A stretch of 64,000 nucleotides of DNA from Martinezella tropici (lineage in GTDB: Bacteria; Pseudomonadota; Alphaproteobacteria; Rhizobiales; Rhizobiaceae): the NCBI RefSeq assembly GCF_008370325.1, contig NZ_VNIP01000015.1, positions 1 through 64,000 of the forward strand, written 5' to 3'. The translations under genes were made by a program, and so were the position numbers. Each line of letters starts with the position of its first letter. The first letter of the stretch is position 1. The notes beneath the pieces were generated by a model that did no database searches, had not been told where the DNA came from, and saw only the letters and a list, made by a program, of their open reading frames with translations. Of this stretch, positions 7,300 to 16,208 are shown piece after piece.

Positions 7300-8403
7300 T
7301 CAGAAGTTGCGTTCGAAGCGCAGGATGCCTGAAACGGTATCGTCGTGGGCATAGTCATAGTGAACGTAAGTCAATTCGGGCTCGACCAGCAGGTTCTTGA
7401 CCGGATTGAACTTCAGGTTCGTGGTTGCTTCGAAGATCTTCGAGTCGGAATAGGCAAGCTGCAGGTTCCACTTCAGTTTGTCGTTGAACGGAACGCCAAC
7501 GCCGCCCCAAACAGCCCAGTCACCCCAGCCGCACTTCGATGCATTGACGGTGCCGTTCGGCGCCGTGCAGGCGGAGACGTCCTGGTTGGTACCGGCATAC
7601 TTGTTGAGCTTGTCGCCGTCTGTGTTCCAGCCGCCCATCAAGAAGGCTGTGAATGCACCGAAGTCGGCATCGATACGAGCCTTGATGGCACCTTCTTCGA
7701 CGATCGAGTCATAGCCGCCGACGACCTTGAAGCCCCATGCACCGGACTTGAAGCCAGCACCGGCGACAACGTCGGGAGCATAGTGATTGGCCTTGTCGTC
7801 CGTCCACCAGCTTGCGCCGTAGGACGCGCCAGAACCGCTGGAGTTGCTGTCTTCGAGCGAGATCACTGCCGAGAAGCCGTTGCCCGCATCGTATTCATAG
7901 GTCAACTGGTTGAGCTCATACGGACCGTCATAGATCACGTCATCGTTGATGACGTCGCCGGCGTATCCGATATAAAGGTTGTACTGGGAGTCCTTCTTAC
8001 CAACCGTGAAACCGCCGAGGCTGATATAGGACCACAGCAGGTTGGTGGAGGTGGAGCCGCCGTCGTTCCAGTCCCAACGAACGATGGTTTCGGTCTTCAG
8101 CGGACCGTATTCGGTGTCGGTCGCGGTGTCGACGTTCAGCTCGGCGCGAGTGTGCCACAATGTACCTTGGTGGCTGGCGCGGTTGTAAGCATTGTACCAT
8201 TCACCTTCGGTACGAACCTTGCCGCCGATCTTGAGGCAGGTTTCCGTGCCCGGAATGAAGAAGTAGCCGGCACCGTAGGCGTCGCAGATGCGGACGTATT
8301 CGAGCGGCTCCGGCTCAGCGGCAACAATGGCGTCGGCCGCGTGAGCACCGGAAACTGCTGCGAGCGCAGCAGCGGAGCCGAGAAGAAGGCTCTTGATGTT
8401 CAT
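7300..8403 (-). CDS. ropA: Outer membrane porin, alphaproteobacterial Porin_2 family (RopA/Omp2-like)
   Basis: A 367-residue porin. The start at 8403 (ATGAACATCAAG) follows a GGAG site and yields a signal peptide ending SGAHA-AD. The mature start (AEPEPLEYVRICDAYGAGYFFIPG) and the CLKIGGKVR strand are hallmarks of RopA/Omp2 porins. The protein ends with Phe (RFERNF), the outer-membrane assembly signal. It should form trimeric beta-barrel channels for small solutes. Monocistronic, with its own terminator and a 0.7-kb gene-free upstream region. Confidence 0.93.
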   Translation of the reverse strand: MNIKSLLLGSAAALAAVSGAHAADAIVAAEPEPLEYVRICDAYGAGYFFIPGTETCLKIGGKVRTEGEWYNAYNRASHQGTLWHTRAELNVDTATDTEYGPLKTETIVRWDWNDGGSTSTNLLWSYISLGGFTVGKKDSQYNLYIGYAGDVINDDVIYDGPYELNQLTYEYDAGNGFSAVISLEDSNSSGSGASYGASWWTDDKANHYAPDVVAGAGFKSGAWGFKVVGGYDSIVEEGAIKARIDADFGAFTAFLMGGWNTDGDKLNKYAGTNQDVSACTAPNGTVNASKCGWGDWAVWGGVGVPFNDKLKWNLQLAYSDSKIFEATTNLKFNPVKNLLVEPELTYVHYDYAHDDTVSGILRFERNF

Positions 8404-9098
8404 AGTAACTCCAATCTTTCTTGATTGGGCATGAGATATCGCGCCGAAAAACGACGTGCCCAACCTCATCCCGTTCATGTTCCCTATTCAGTAGGTGCGA
8501 AGTAATAAGCTTCACGAACTATTTCGTGGACCTGCTTCGCTGATTTGGCAAGATACTAAGAGTTACGAACTATATGTGCCCTACTTGAAAGTGGGCATTG
8601 TTGCAAAAATGACGCAATTCGTTAGCCGCGACCGACCGCGGCCGCTTTTGATCTCGTCAGCACGACTTCTGCCTTTTGAGCGCGGAAACGGCTGGAATTG
8701 GGTTCGGGCGAAGGGAATATGCGAGCGGCGGATGCAGAAAGGAGGGCTGCCGTCGTATGATCATCGTCATGCCGCGCACCGATTCCGGCCGATCGACTAT
8801 GGGTGATCGCTATGGCCTCTTACAAAATCGAGGCTTTGAGCCGCGATTGCCGAAATGATTCTCCCAAGAAAGAAATCGGAGAAAGGCGTTTCCTGAGCCG
8901 TCCTGACGGTGGTGCGTCCGACGACATTACTGGGGGCGTATTCTCGTCGGACGCGGCACTGTCCGGTTCGGGGGTGGCATCCAAACCGGTAGTACTGATT
9001 CTAGCATCTACCGTAGGTACCTATAACCTACCTGAATGGACTGGCGGTGAGGTTGCTTCGGGACAAGGCTCTTGCGAGGGCAGCTTGCACCATTCCGA
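8404..9098. other. Long gene-free region upstream of ropA
   Basis: About 695 bases with no convincing gene. It holds a short palindrome (CACGAA-CTAT-TTCGTG, 8513-8528) close to ropA and a perfect 11-bp inverted repeat (GCGTCCGACGA / TCGTCGGACGC, 8914-8924 and 8944-8954) with a 19-base loop. The ropA promoter must lie at the low-coordinate end. Open frames here lack ribosome sites and family resemblance. Confidence 0.5.
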
Positions 9099-9545
9099 CT
9101 ATGCCGCTTTCTGCCACCGCATATGAAGGATCGGGTAGGGGCGTCCCTGATCGTCCAGTTCCGCGCGCCCCGTTACCACAAAGCCAAGCCGTTCGTAGAA
9201 ACCCGTCGCGGCGGAATTCTGCTCGTTCACATCGACTGTGACGACATCTTTGCCCATGCGGAAGCCATCGAGAAGCAAGCGCCCAAGGCCCATGCCTCTG
9301 CTATCGGCATGGACGAAAAGCGAATCGATGTTGTTTCCGGTCACTCCCAGAAAGCCGTGCGGCAGGTCATCATTGTCCACCGCGACGGTGAATTCCGCGT
9401 TCGGCAGATAGTCTTCCATGACCATCCTGGCGATCGCCTCGCGGTCCGCGGGATCAAGGAAATGATGGGTAGCGTCGACGGATGTCCGCCATATCTCATA
9501 GTTACGCGCGGTATCGTCGGGTCTGGCTGGTCGCAGCAGGAGCAT
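9099..9545 (-). CDS. yjaB: GNAT-family N-acetyltransferase, YjaB-like
   Basis: A 148-residue GNAT enzyme. The start at 9545 gives MLLLRPARPDD and a length equal to E. coli YjaB; an upstream start at 9659 would add 38 atypical residues. Diagnostic YjaB stretches are SVDATHHFL (residues about 22-30), SLFVHADSRGMGLGRLLLDG (acetyl-CoA loop R/Q-x-x-G-x-G/A) and VDVNEQNSAATGFYERLGF followed by GRPYPILHM. It should acetylate a small amine with acetyl-CoA; the substrate is unknown. Its 3' end faces the long gap upstream of ropA. Confidence 0.85.
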   Translation of the reverse strand: MLLLRPARPDDTARNYEIWRTSVDATHHFLDPADREAIARMVMEDYLPNAEFTVAVDNDDLPHGFLGVTGNNIDSLFVHADSRGMGLGRLLLDGFRMGKDVVTVDVNEQNSAATGFYERLGFVVTGRAELDDQGRPYPILHMRWQKAA

Positions 9546-9736
9546 ATCGGAATTCTCGAGGTCTTGCTTGAAATCGCGGGATGGTTGTTTAAGGTCCGCA
9601 ATGCGACGGGTAAAGCCGGTTGCGCGGGAAGGCGCAGTTTTAGAAATCGAAGAGGACATTTTTCAGAAATTGCCTCTTGCGGTTTTCTTTGGATCATTCT
9701 AAATCCGCGCCACCACAACGCAAATTGTTTTCGGAT

Positions 9737-9810
9737 GGCCTCGTGGCGGAGTGGTTACGCAGAGGACTGCAAATCCTTGCACCCCGGTTCGATTCCGGGC
9801 GAGGCCTCCA
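9737..9810 (+). tRNA. tRNA-Cys (anticodon GCA)
   Basis: The acceptor GGCCTCG pairs with CGAGGCC. The anticodon loop CTGCAAA carries GCA, the T-arm is CCCGG-TTCGATT-CCGGG, and CCA is encoded. It stands alone, ahead of a gene-poor stretch. Confidence 0.96.
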
Positions 9811-10012
9811 TCCTTCCCTTCAATATCGATAGACCATTGAATTCGGCTCGCCTATTTGAAGGTGTGGCAGTTTGTTGCCGCTTTAGCCTTCTTTGCCTCG
9901 GGTCGTGCCCTTTGAACTGCCTGACGCGATCCATTTGCCGGTCGTTCGGCGGGCACAGCTATCCAGACCGTCGTCTTGGACTGCGGCGCATGTTAGCGGC
10001 AACCTGTTCGGA

Positions 10013-10120
10013 TTATGTCGTCAGAATAAGCAACGCGACGCCAAGCAGCGTTAGAGCTCCAAAGATTGGCAGCAACATCTTCATTATCAGCCGAGTGAGC
10101 TTTTTGCGCTCGCACGACAT
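10013..10120 (-). CDS. Candidate 35-residue single-span membrane micro-protein
   Basis: The frame starts MSCERKKLTRLIMKM, a basic N-terminus, and continues with a hydrophobic stretch (LLPIFGALTLLGVALLIL) ending in TT and a stop. This is the pattern of a one-span inner-membrane micro-protein. A GAGGTCG lies about 20 bases upstream, which is poor spacing for a ribosome site. No family is recognised. It is the only protein-like frame in the 730 bases between tRNA-Cys and the next gene. Confidence 0.35.
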   Translation of the reverse strand: MSCERKKLTRLIMKMLLPIFGALTLLGVALLILTT

Positions 10121-10540
10121 CAGCGTAGACCACTGCGACCTCGGTAATTCCATGGACATTCCCCCGTCGCAGCGTCGCATTCGAAACTGCAATGACGCTT
10201 AAGGTACAGAGGAGATGGTATTTTTGCAGACTTGGCGACGATAGCCTCGTGAAGCTCAACTGAGTGTTGTGGCGATCATCGCGTCCGGAAAAGCAAAAGC
10301 GGTCCAGTCTAGGGAAAAAACTGGGCCGCCTTTTGCTGGACTAGAGGTCAATCAAATTCAGCGCCCTAATTATAAGTTTACCTTATTAATTGTCAACAGG
10401 AACGGGATGTGGCGCGGCCCAGTGGCGTGGGCCAAGCAAAAGCATTGTTCCACGGGTCCATATGCAGGGAGCGGGATCTTTGCCAGGGTTCAATTGCTTA
10501 TACGGGAGTTCAAAGCCGCCGCCACAGCCATCAGGAATGC
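10121..10540. other. Gene-free, locally AT-richer region
   Basis: No convincing gene. It contains an imperfect hairpin around 10293-10336 (GCAAAAGCGG... / ...GCCGCCTTTTGC) and a short AT-rich patch near 10365-10395 unlike the surroundings. Confidence 0.45.
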
Positions 10541-10966
10541 CTATTCCTCAAGGCATGGAAAGGCGAATTTATAAGCGCGTGCAATCAGCGAGCTGGCAGG
10601 TCGTTCGAGCTGCCATGAGTGTTCCGCCATCCACTTGCAGGCGATCGCGGTTGCCTTTGCGTTGCTGAGATCGGGCGGCAGACAGAAGGCGCCGACGAAT
10701 TGCTGGAGATAGCGCTCATAGCGGGACGAGTTCTTCGGCGTCTGCTTGGTGGCGCGGATCGTCAGGTTTTTCGTCCGCTGCGCTTCGTCGAGAATGCCCT
10801 GTATATAGACCGAGGCAAGCGTGCGATCTTCTTCGCACCATTCGTCGAGCTGTTTGCCGGTCACGACGTGTCCGATGATGGGCGTCGCCTCCCGCGGCGC
10901 TTCCTCGCTCAACGCGGCCTGGGGCAGGAGAAGGAGAAGCGCTGCGAGGGAGAGCGAAAGCCTCAT
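10541..10966 (-). CDS. Secreted protein resembling the Rap1a/Tai immunity family
   Basis: A 141-residue protein with a signal peptide (MRLSLSLAALLLLLPQAALS, cleavage about residue 20). The mature part reads VVTGKQLDEWCEEDRT, ASVYIQGILDEA, FCLPPDLSNAKATAIACKWM and ends YKFAFPC. The spacing of the Cys residues, the y-x-x-G-x-x-D helix and the CLP motif resemble Rap1a/Tai-type periplasmic immunity proteins. No cognate amidase effector gene is nearby, so an immunity role is only a possibility; it may be an orphan domain with another periplasmic role. Confidence 0.65.
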   Translation of the reverse strand: MRLSLSLAALLLLLPQAALSEEAPREATPIIGHVVTGKQLDEWCEEDRTLASVYIQGILDEAQRTKNLTIRATKQTPKNSSRYERYLQQFVGAFCLPPDLSNAKATAIACKWMAEHSWQLERPASSLIARAYKFAFPCLEE

Positions 10967-10974
10967 TCGGAAAC

Positions 10975-11058
10975 CTACATCATGGAAGAAAGACTGGCAG
11001 CCAGGAAGACCACGAGCGGCAACGAGGTTGCAACGAAAAGAACGAGAGAGACAGGCAT
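10975..11058 (-). CDS. Candidate 27-residue hydrophobic leader micro-protein
   Basis: A tiny frame reading MPVSLVLFVATSLPLVVF followed by LAASLSSMM. It is almost wholly hydrophobic, with AAGGTG upstream at ribosome-site distance. It ends 8 bases before the start of the Rap1a-like gene, so the two would be co-transcribed and perhaps translationally coupled. It could be a membrane micro-protein or a leader peptide. No database family is recognised. Confidence 0.4.
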   Translation of the reverse strand: MPVSLVLFVATSLPLVVFLAASLSSMM

Positions 11059-11417
11059 CCCAGTCACCTTCTATTCGAATTTAGTCTTAACCCGAAGGGC
11101 TTCGGGCCGGAAGGTTGATCTGTGACCACACTCGGGCGGTTCCAGGTTACGAAGCGTGGTCCTGCGAAGTTAACATTTTGCTAACGGATGCTCCGATCCG
11201 AGGCGCGGCGAATTGCGCGATGTCGTCGGTAACGGGCTTTGTCGAGAAGTTCGGATCCGTATTTCAAGGCGCCGATTGTTGTGCGTGGGCGACGCCCGGC
11301 CATGAATCTCCGCCCCGGTTGCCGCAATGCCTTGAAAGCGTGACGTCAGGCGATTAAGACACGCATAACAGAAAGCAGAGCAGGCCCGTTCGGGCATGAA
11401 GGGCGCAAGAGGACAAG
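11059..11417. other. Intergenic region upstream of the PIMT-like gene
   Basis: About 360 bases without a convincing gene. A 9-bp inverted repeat (TTTCAAGGC near 11264-11272 and GCCTTGAAA near 11329-11337) could fold a long structured leader before the downstream gene. Confidence 0.4.
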
Positions 11418-12086
11418 ATGGATTTCGAAGCAGCGCGCGTGAAGATGGTCGAGAACCAGATCCGGACGACGGATGTCACCTCCCATTCCGTGTTGAATGC
11501 CTTTTTGACGGTACCGCGCGAGAATTTCGTGCCGGAGAAGTCGAAGCTCCTGGCTTATATCGACAACGACATCGAGATCGCCGCCGCTACGGCCGGCAAG
11601 CCGGCCCGCTTTCTCATGGAGGCATCGCCATTGGCAAAACTCCTGCAGCTTGGCGTCATCACCAAGCAAGACAAGGTTCTCGATGTCGGCTGCGGTACCG
11701 GATATGTCGCCGCCATCCTGTCGCTGCTTGCCGAAAAGGTGGTCGCCCTCGAAAGTGATGAGGAGCTTGCCGCTCAGGCCAAGGCCAATATCGCCGCACT
11801 CGGCTATGACAATGTCACGGTCGTCACCGGCGATCTCGAAAAGGGCCACACCGGCAATGCCCCCTATGACGTGATTTTCATCGATGGCTCGATCGAGCAG
11901 CTGCCGCAGGGACTGCTCGACCAGCTCGGCGAAGACGGCCGCCTGATCACGGTCATCGGTTATGGCCATGCGGCCCGCGCCACCGTTTTCATGCGCGAAC
12001 GCGGCGTCTTCTCGGAAAACGTCTTTTTCAACGCATCGATCAAGCCGCTGCCGGGCTTTGCCAAAGCCAAGGAATTCGTATTCTGA
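11418..12086 (+). CDS. PIMT-family methyltransferase (protein-L-isoaspartate O-methyltransferase-like), atypical
   Basis: A 222-residue protein with a GAGGACAAG ribosome site before ATG. The N-terminal helix (MVENQIRTTDVTSHSVLNAF) and AdoMet motif I (VLDVGCGTGY, about residues 86-95) place it in the PCMT family. The catalytic region that reads G-x-x-I-S-Q-P in true repair enzymes is replaced by ARFLMEASPLAKLL. It may therefore bind AdoMet without repairing isoaspartate. A terminator follows closely. In related rhizobia, from memory, tolC lies next; here it does not. Confidence 0.8.
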   Translation: MDFEAARVKMVENQIRTTDVTSHSVLNAFLTVPRENFVPEKSKLLAYIDNDIEIAAATAGKPARFLMEASPLAKLLQLGVITKQDKVLDVGCGTGYVAAILSLLAEKVVALESDEELAAQAKANIAALGYDNVTVVTGDLEKGHTGNAPYDVIFIDGSIEQLPQGLLDQLGEDGRLITVIGYGHAARATVFMRERGVFSENVFFNASIKPLPGFAKAKEFVF

Positions 12087-12117
12087 TTTTCAGAACGGTC
12101 TGATGATCCAGCTTGCG

Positions 12118-12146
12118 ACAGGCGCCTCCGGGCGCCTGTTTTTTAT
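12118..12146 (+). terminator. Rho-independent terminator after the PIMT-like gene
   Basis: A 9-bp stem ACAGGCGCC / GGCGCCTGT with a TCCG loop is followed by TTTTTTAT. Confidence 0.92.
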
Positions 12147-12326
12147 TGCCGCCGCCTGTGGCAGAATCGCAGGCAGCGAAGCGATTCGTCGTGGTCGTAA
12201 CAAAACTGTGCATCACCGGGTTTAGTGCTTTGACGGTGATTTTTTTCCCGAGGGCAGTCATCTAGGGTGGCCCTGATTCGGGTGCCGCGTCGGCGTGTTT
12301 CCGGTCGTTGAATATGGAAAACGGGG

Positions 12327-13229
12327 ATGAATATGGCTCAGCCAAATGTAGTGCGTGAACCGTCCATGGAAGAGATCCTGGCATCGATCCGCAGGATTAT
12401 CGAAAGCAACGAACCTGTGGGCGCCAAGCCGATTTCTTCCCCTCATCTTGCCGCTTCCAACATGCGCGACGACGATATTCCGTTGACCGTGGATGAAGAG
12501 TTCGCTGCCGCGGATCGCGCCCGCGCCGCGGAGCAGGACCCGCGTTTCATCGCCGCAAATTCGCAAATGCCCGTTGCCGAACCGGATGGTGCCGGTCGTG
12601 GCCTATCGCTGGCGGATGTCGCAGCGCGTGTGCGCGCCGCTTCCGAGCGCAATGCCGCCGCGTTGCTGAATGCCGGGCGCGAGCCCCCGCAGCCGCGTGA
12701 ATTGCCGCCGGCCATGGCCGCGCGTCTTGCCGAAGTCCATGTCGAGCCGATCGCCGATGTGCCGTTGCGGCATGCCATTACCGATATCGCAGCGCCGGCA
12801 GCTCCACTGGCTACGCAGGCTGCGGCAGACGTTGGGGGCGAGTCCGAAATGGAGGACTTGCATCCGACGGTAGACGTCGCCGCGCCCCAAATGGCCGCGC
12901 CTCAGGCAGCCACGCCTGCCGAAGCACCGGTTTTCGAGGCTCCGGAGCCGACCGCAACCGTTGCGGCGGAGATGGAAGCGTCCTTGCCGCCGGCCCAGCT
13001 CGTGTCTGCATCACCGCTGATGTCAGAAGCAGCCGGCGCGCAGGTTACCCGTTCGTTTGAAGAGCTGGCCGCCATCGTTGACGGCGGCCCGCGCCGCTCC
13101 CTCGATGAGCTGGCTCAGGAGATGCTGCGGCCCATGCTGCAGGAATGGCTCGACGACAATCTGCCGACCCTTGTGGAGCGCCTCGTGCGTGAGGAAATCG
13201 AAAGAGTGGCCCGCGGCCCGCGTCGCTGA
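12327..13229 (+). CDS. popZ: PopZ/DUF2497-family polar organising protein
   Basis: A 300-residue protein with the two PopZ signatures: an N-terminal SMEEILASIRRII helix (about residues 14-26) and a C-terminal helical block (RSFEELAAIVDG, RRSLDELAQEMLRPML, EWLDDNLPTLVERLV, residues about 245-296). Between them is a long Pro/Ala/Glu-rich disordered linker. In alphaproteobacteria PopZ forms a polar matrix that recruits chromosome-segregation and cell-cycle factors. In polar-growing Rhizobiales it marks the growing pole. Met1 or Met3 could be used. A terminator follows, and valS lies just beyond. Confidence 0.82.
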   Translation: MNMAQPNVVREPSMEEILASIRRIIESNEPVGAKPISSPHLAASNMRDDDIPLTVDEEFAAADRARAAEQDPRFIAANSQMPVAEPDGAGRGLSLADVAARVRAASERNAAALLNAGREPPQPRELPPAMAARLAEVHVEPIADVPLRHAITDIAAPAAPLATQAAADVGGESEMEDLHPTVDVAAPQMAAPQAATPAEAPVFEAPEPTATVAAEMEASLPPAQLVSASPLMSEAAGAQVTRSFEELAAIVDGGPRRSLDELAQEMLRPMLQEWLDDNLPTLVERLVREEIERVARGPRR

Positions 13230-13255
13230 TAGCCTGAGCTTCGGGTAACCGATCC

Positions 13256-13287
13256 GCCGCTCCGGGTTCCGGGGCGGCTTTTTTATT
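13256..13287 (+). terminator. Rho-independent terminator after popZ
   Basis: A 10-bp stem (GCCGCTCCGG / CCGGGGCGGC, one T-G pair) with a GTT loop is followed by TTTTTTATT. Confidence 0.9.
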
Positions 13288-13350
13288 GACTTGCCCACAG
13301 CCATCCTATTTACAACCCGCATCATCCAATCCTCAAGATCCGGTCATAAA

Positions 13351-16194
13351 ATGCTCGACAAAACATATGATTCCGCCGCCGTCGAACCGAAGATCGCCCA
13401 AAAATGGGATGAAGCCGACGCCTTTCGCGCCGGTGCGAACGCCAAGCCGGGCGCGGAAACCTTCACCATCGTCATTCCGCCGCCGAACGTGACGGGCTCG
13501 CTGCACATGGGCCATGCGCTGAACAACACGCTGCAGGATATCATGGTGCGGTTCGAGCGCATGCGCGGCAGGGACGTTCTCTGGCAGCCCGGCATGGACC
13601 ATGCCGGCATCGCCACGCAGATGGTTGTCGAGCGTCGTCTCGCCGAACGCCAGCAGCCGGATCGTCACAAGATGGGCCGCGAGACCTTCATCGAGAAAGT
13701 CTGGGAATGGAAGGCGGAATCGGGCGGCTTGATCTTCAACCAGCTCAAGCGCCTCGGTGCCTCCTGCGACTGGTCGCGCGAACGCTTCACCATGGACGAG
13801 GGGCTGTCGAAGGCCGTTCTCGAAGTCTTCGTCACGCTCTATAAGGAAGGCCTGATCTATCGCGACAAGCGGCTGGTCAACTGGGATCCGAAGATGCTGA
13901 CCGCGATTTCGGATATCGAGGTCGAGCAGCACGAGGTCAACGGCAATCTCTGGTACCTGCGCTATCCGCTGGAGCCGGGCGTTACCTATCAGCATCCGGT
14001 TGCCTTCGATGACGAGGGCAAGCCGACGGAGTGGGAAACGCGCGACTATCTCGTCGTCGCCACCACCCGTCCCGAGACAATGCTCGGCGATACCGGTGTC
14101 GCGGTCAATCCGAGCGACGAGCGCTACAAGTCGGTCATCGGCAAGCACGTCATCCTGCCGATCGTCGGTCGCCGCATCCCGATCGTCGCTGACGAATATC
14201 CGGATCCGACGGCTGGCACGGGCGCGGTCAAGATGACGCCCGCGCATGATTTCAACGACTTTGACGTCGGCAAGCGCCGCGGTCTGCGCGTCGTCAACAT
14301 TCTGACCCCGGAAGCCACCATCACTATCAAGGACAACGAGGACTTCCTCGAAGGTCTTGATCACCCCGCCGCGCTGCACGGCGCTTGGGATGAGCTGGAG
14401 GGCAAGGACCGTTTCGAGGCGCGCAAGATCATCGTCCGCATTCTCGAAGAATCCGAATTGCTGGATAAGATCGAGCCGCACAAGCATATGGTTCCGCACG
14501 GCGATCGCGGCGGCGTACCGATCGAGCCGCGCCTGACCGAGCAGTGGTATGTCGACGCCAAGACGCTCGCCGAGCCGGCGATCGCCTCCGTCCGCGATGG
14601 CCGCACCAAGCTCGTTCCGAAGAGCTGGGACAAGACCTATTACGACTGGATGGAAAACATCCAGCCGTGGTGCGTTTCCCGCCAGCTCTGGTGGGGTCAT
14701 CAGATCCCCGCCTGGTATGGACCGGATGGCCAGGTCTTCGTCGAAAAGACCGAAGAAGAGGCGCTGCAGGCGGCGATCCAGCATTATCTCTCGCATGAGG
14801 GGCCGATGAAGGCCTATGTCGAGGACCTGCTGGAGAATTTCAAGCCGGGCGAAATCCTGACGCGCGACGAAGACGTGCTCGATACCTGGTTCTCGTCCGC
14901 GCTCTGGCCGTTCTCGACGCTCGGCTGGCCGGATGAGACGCCGGAACTGGCGCGCTACTATCCGACGAATGTCCTCGTCACCGGCTTCGACATCATCTTC
15001 TTCTGGGTTGCCCGCATGATGATGATGGGCCTGCATTTCATGAAGGATGAGAACGGCGAGCCTGTCGAGCCGTTCAGCACGGTCTATGTCCACGCCCTGG
15101 TGCGCGACAAGAACGGGCAGAAGATGTCGAAGTCCAAGGGCAACGTCATCGATCCGCTGGAACTAATCGACCAGTACGGCGCCGACTCGCTGCGTTTCAC
15201 GTTGGCGATCATGGCGGCGCAGGGTCGCGACGTGAAGCTCGATCCGGCCCGTATCGCCGGCTATCGCAACTTCGGCACCAAGCTCTGGAATGCGACGCGC
15301 TTTGCCGAGATGAACGGCGCCAAGAGCGATCCGCATTTCGTGCCGGAAGCCGCCGAGCTCACCGTCAATCGCTGGATCTTGACCGAATTGGCGCGTGCCG
15401 AGCGCGACGTTACCGAGGCGCTGGAAAGCTTCCGCTTCAACGATGCGGCAAGCGCGCTCTATCGCTTCATCTGGAACCAGTTCTGCGACTGGTACCTCGA
15501 GCTGCTGAAGCCGATCTTTAATGGTGATGACGAGAACGCCAAGGCGGAAGCGCAGTCCTGCGCTGCTTACGTTCTCGAAGAGACCTACAAGCTGCTGCAT
15601 CCGTTCATGCCCTTCATGACTGAAGAGCTTTGGGCGCATACGGCGGGCGAGGGCAATGAGCGCGAGGGCCTGATCTGCCACGCCGATTGGCCGGCGCCTT
15701 CCTATGCGGACGATGTTGCCGCCGATGAAATCAACTGGCTGATCGACCTTGTTTCCGGCATTCGTTCGGTGCGCTCGGAAATGAACGTGCCGCCGGCAGC
15801 GATCGCCCCGCTCGTCGTCGTCGATGCGAACAGCCTGACTCGGGAGCGCCTGTTCCGTCACGACGCCGCCATCAAGCGGTTAGCGCGTGTGGAAGCGGTC
15901 TCGCTTGCCGATACCGCGCCGAAGGGTGCTGCACAGATCGTTGTCGGCGAGGCGACCATCTGCCTGCCGCTCGGCAGCCTCATCGATCTCTCGGCCGAAA
16001 AGGCGCGTCTCGACAAGGCGATCGCCAAGAACGACCAGGAGATCGCGCGCATCAACGGTAAGCTTTCGAACGAGAAGTTCGTTGCGAACGCGAATCCGGA
16101 TGTGGTCGCCGCCGAGCGCGAGCGCCTCGGTGAACTCGAAGGGCAACAGGCGAGCCTGAAGGTGGCACTGGCGCGGGTCAGCGAAGCGAGCTGA
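13351..16194 (+). CDS. valS: Valyl-tRNA synthetase
   Basis: A 947-residue class I synthetase. The start at 13351 gives MLDKTYDSAAVEPKIAQKW, the usual ValRS N-terminus; the 20 extra upstream codons are not family-like. The HIGH motif appears as LHMGH (residues 51-55) after PPNVTGS, and KMSKS is intact near residue 591. The editing domain lies between them, and the C-terminal coiled-coil tRNA arm is seen in the last about 70 residues (LIDLSAEKARLDKAI). It charges tRNA-Val with valine in the cytoplasm. Confidence 0.97.
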   Translation: MLDKTYDSAAVEPKIAQKWDEADAFRAGANAKPGAETFTIVIPPPNVTGSLHMGHALNNTLQDIMVRFERMRGRDVLWQPGMDHAGIATQMVVERRLAERQQPDRHKMGRETFIEKVWEWKAESGGLIFNQLKRLGASCDWSRERFTMDEGLSKAVLEVFVTLYKEGLIYRDKRLVNWDPKMLTAISDIEVEQHEVNGNLWYLRYPLEPGVTYQHPVAFDDEGKPTEWETRDYLVVATTRPETMLGDTGVAVNPSDERYKSVIGKHVILPIVGRRIPIVADEYPDPTAGTGAVKMTPAHDFNDFDVGKRRGLRVVNILTPEATITIKDNEDFLEGLDHPAALHGAWDELEGKDRFEARKIIVRILEESELLDKIEPHKHMVPHGDRGGVPIEPRLTEQWYVDAKTLAEPAIASVRDGRTKLVPKSWDKTYYDWMENIQPWCVSRQLWWGHQIPAWYGPDGQVFVEKTEEEALQAAIQHYLSHEGPMKAYVEDLLENFKPGEILTRDEDVLDTWFSSALWPFSTLGWPDETPELARYYPTNVLVTGFDIIFFWVARMMMMGLHFMKDENGEPVEPFSTVYVHALVRDKNGQKMSKSKGNVIDPLELIDQYGADSLRFTLAIMAAQGRDVKLDPARIAGYRNFGTKLWNATRFAEMNGAKSDPHFVPEAAELTVNRWILTELARAERDVTEALESFRFNDAASALYRFIWNQFCDWYLELLKPIFNGDDENAKAEAQSCAAYVLEETYKLLHPFMPFMTEELWAHTAGEGNEREGLICHADWPAPSYADDVAADEINWLIDLVSGIRSVRSEMNVPPAAIAPLVVVDANSLTRERLFRHDAAIKRLARVEAVSLADTAPKGAAQIVVGEATICLPLGSLIDLSAEKARLDKAIAKNDQEIARINGKLSNEKFVANANPDVVAAERERLGELEGQQASLKVALARVSEAS

Positions 16195-16208
16195 GAAAGA
16201 GAGAACAG

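Noticed and set aside
7345..8424. 359-residue plus-strand frame opposite ropA
   Set aside because: Sense porin features (signal peptide, terminal Phe) are decisive. The opposite frame has none.
9072..10202. 376-residue plus-strand open frame
   Set aside because: It runs antisense through the YjaB-like gene and across tRNA-Cys and shows no family features. It is a shadow frame.
10293..10336. Hairpin as a terminator for the Rap1a-like gene
   Set aside because: About 200 bases past the stop, imperfect, and with a T-tract on the wrong side for the minus strand.
13333..15093. 586-residue minus-strand frame inside valS
   Set aside because: Antisense to the intact ValRS motifs and has no recognisable domains.
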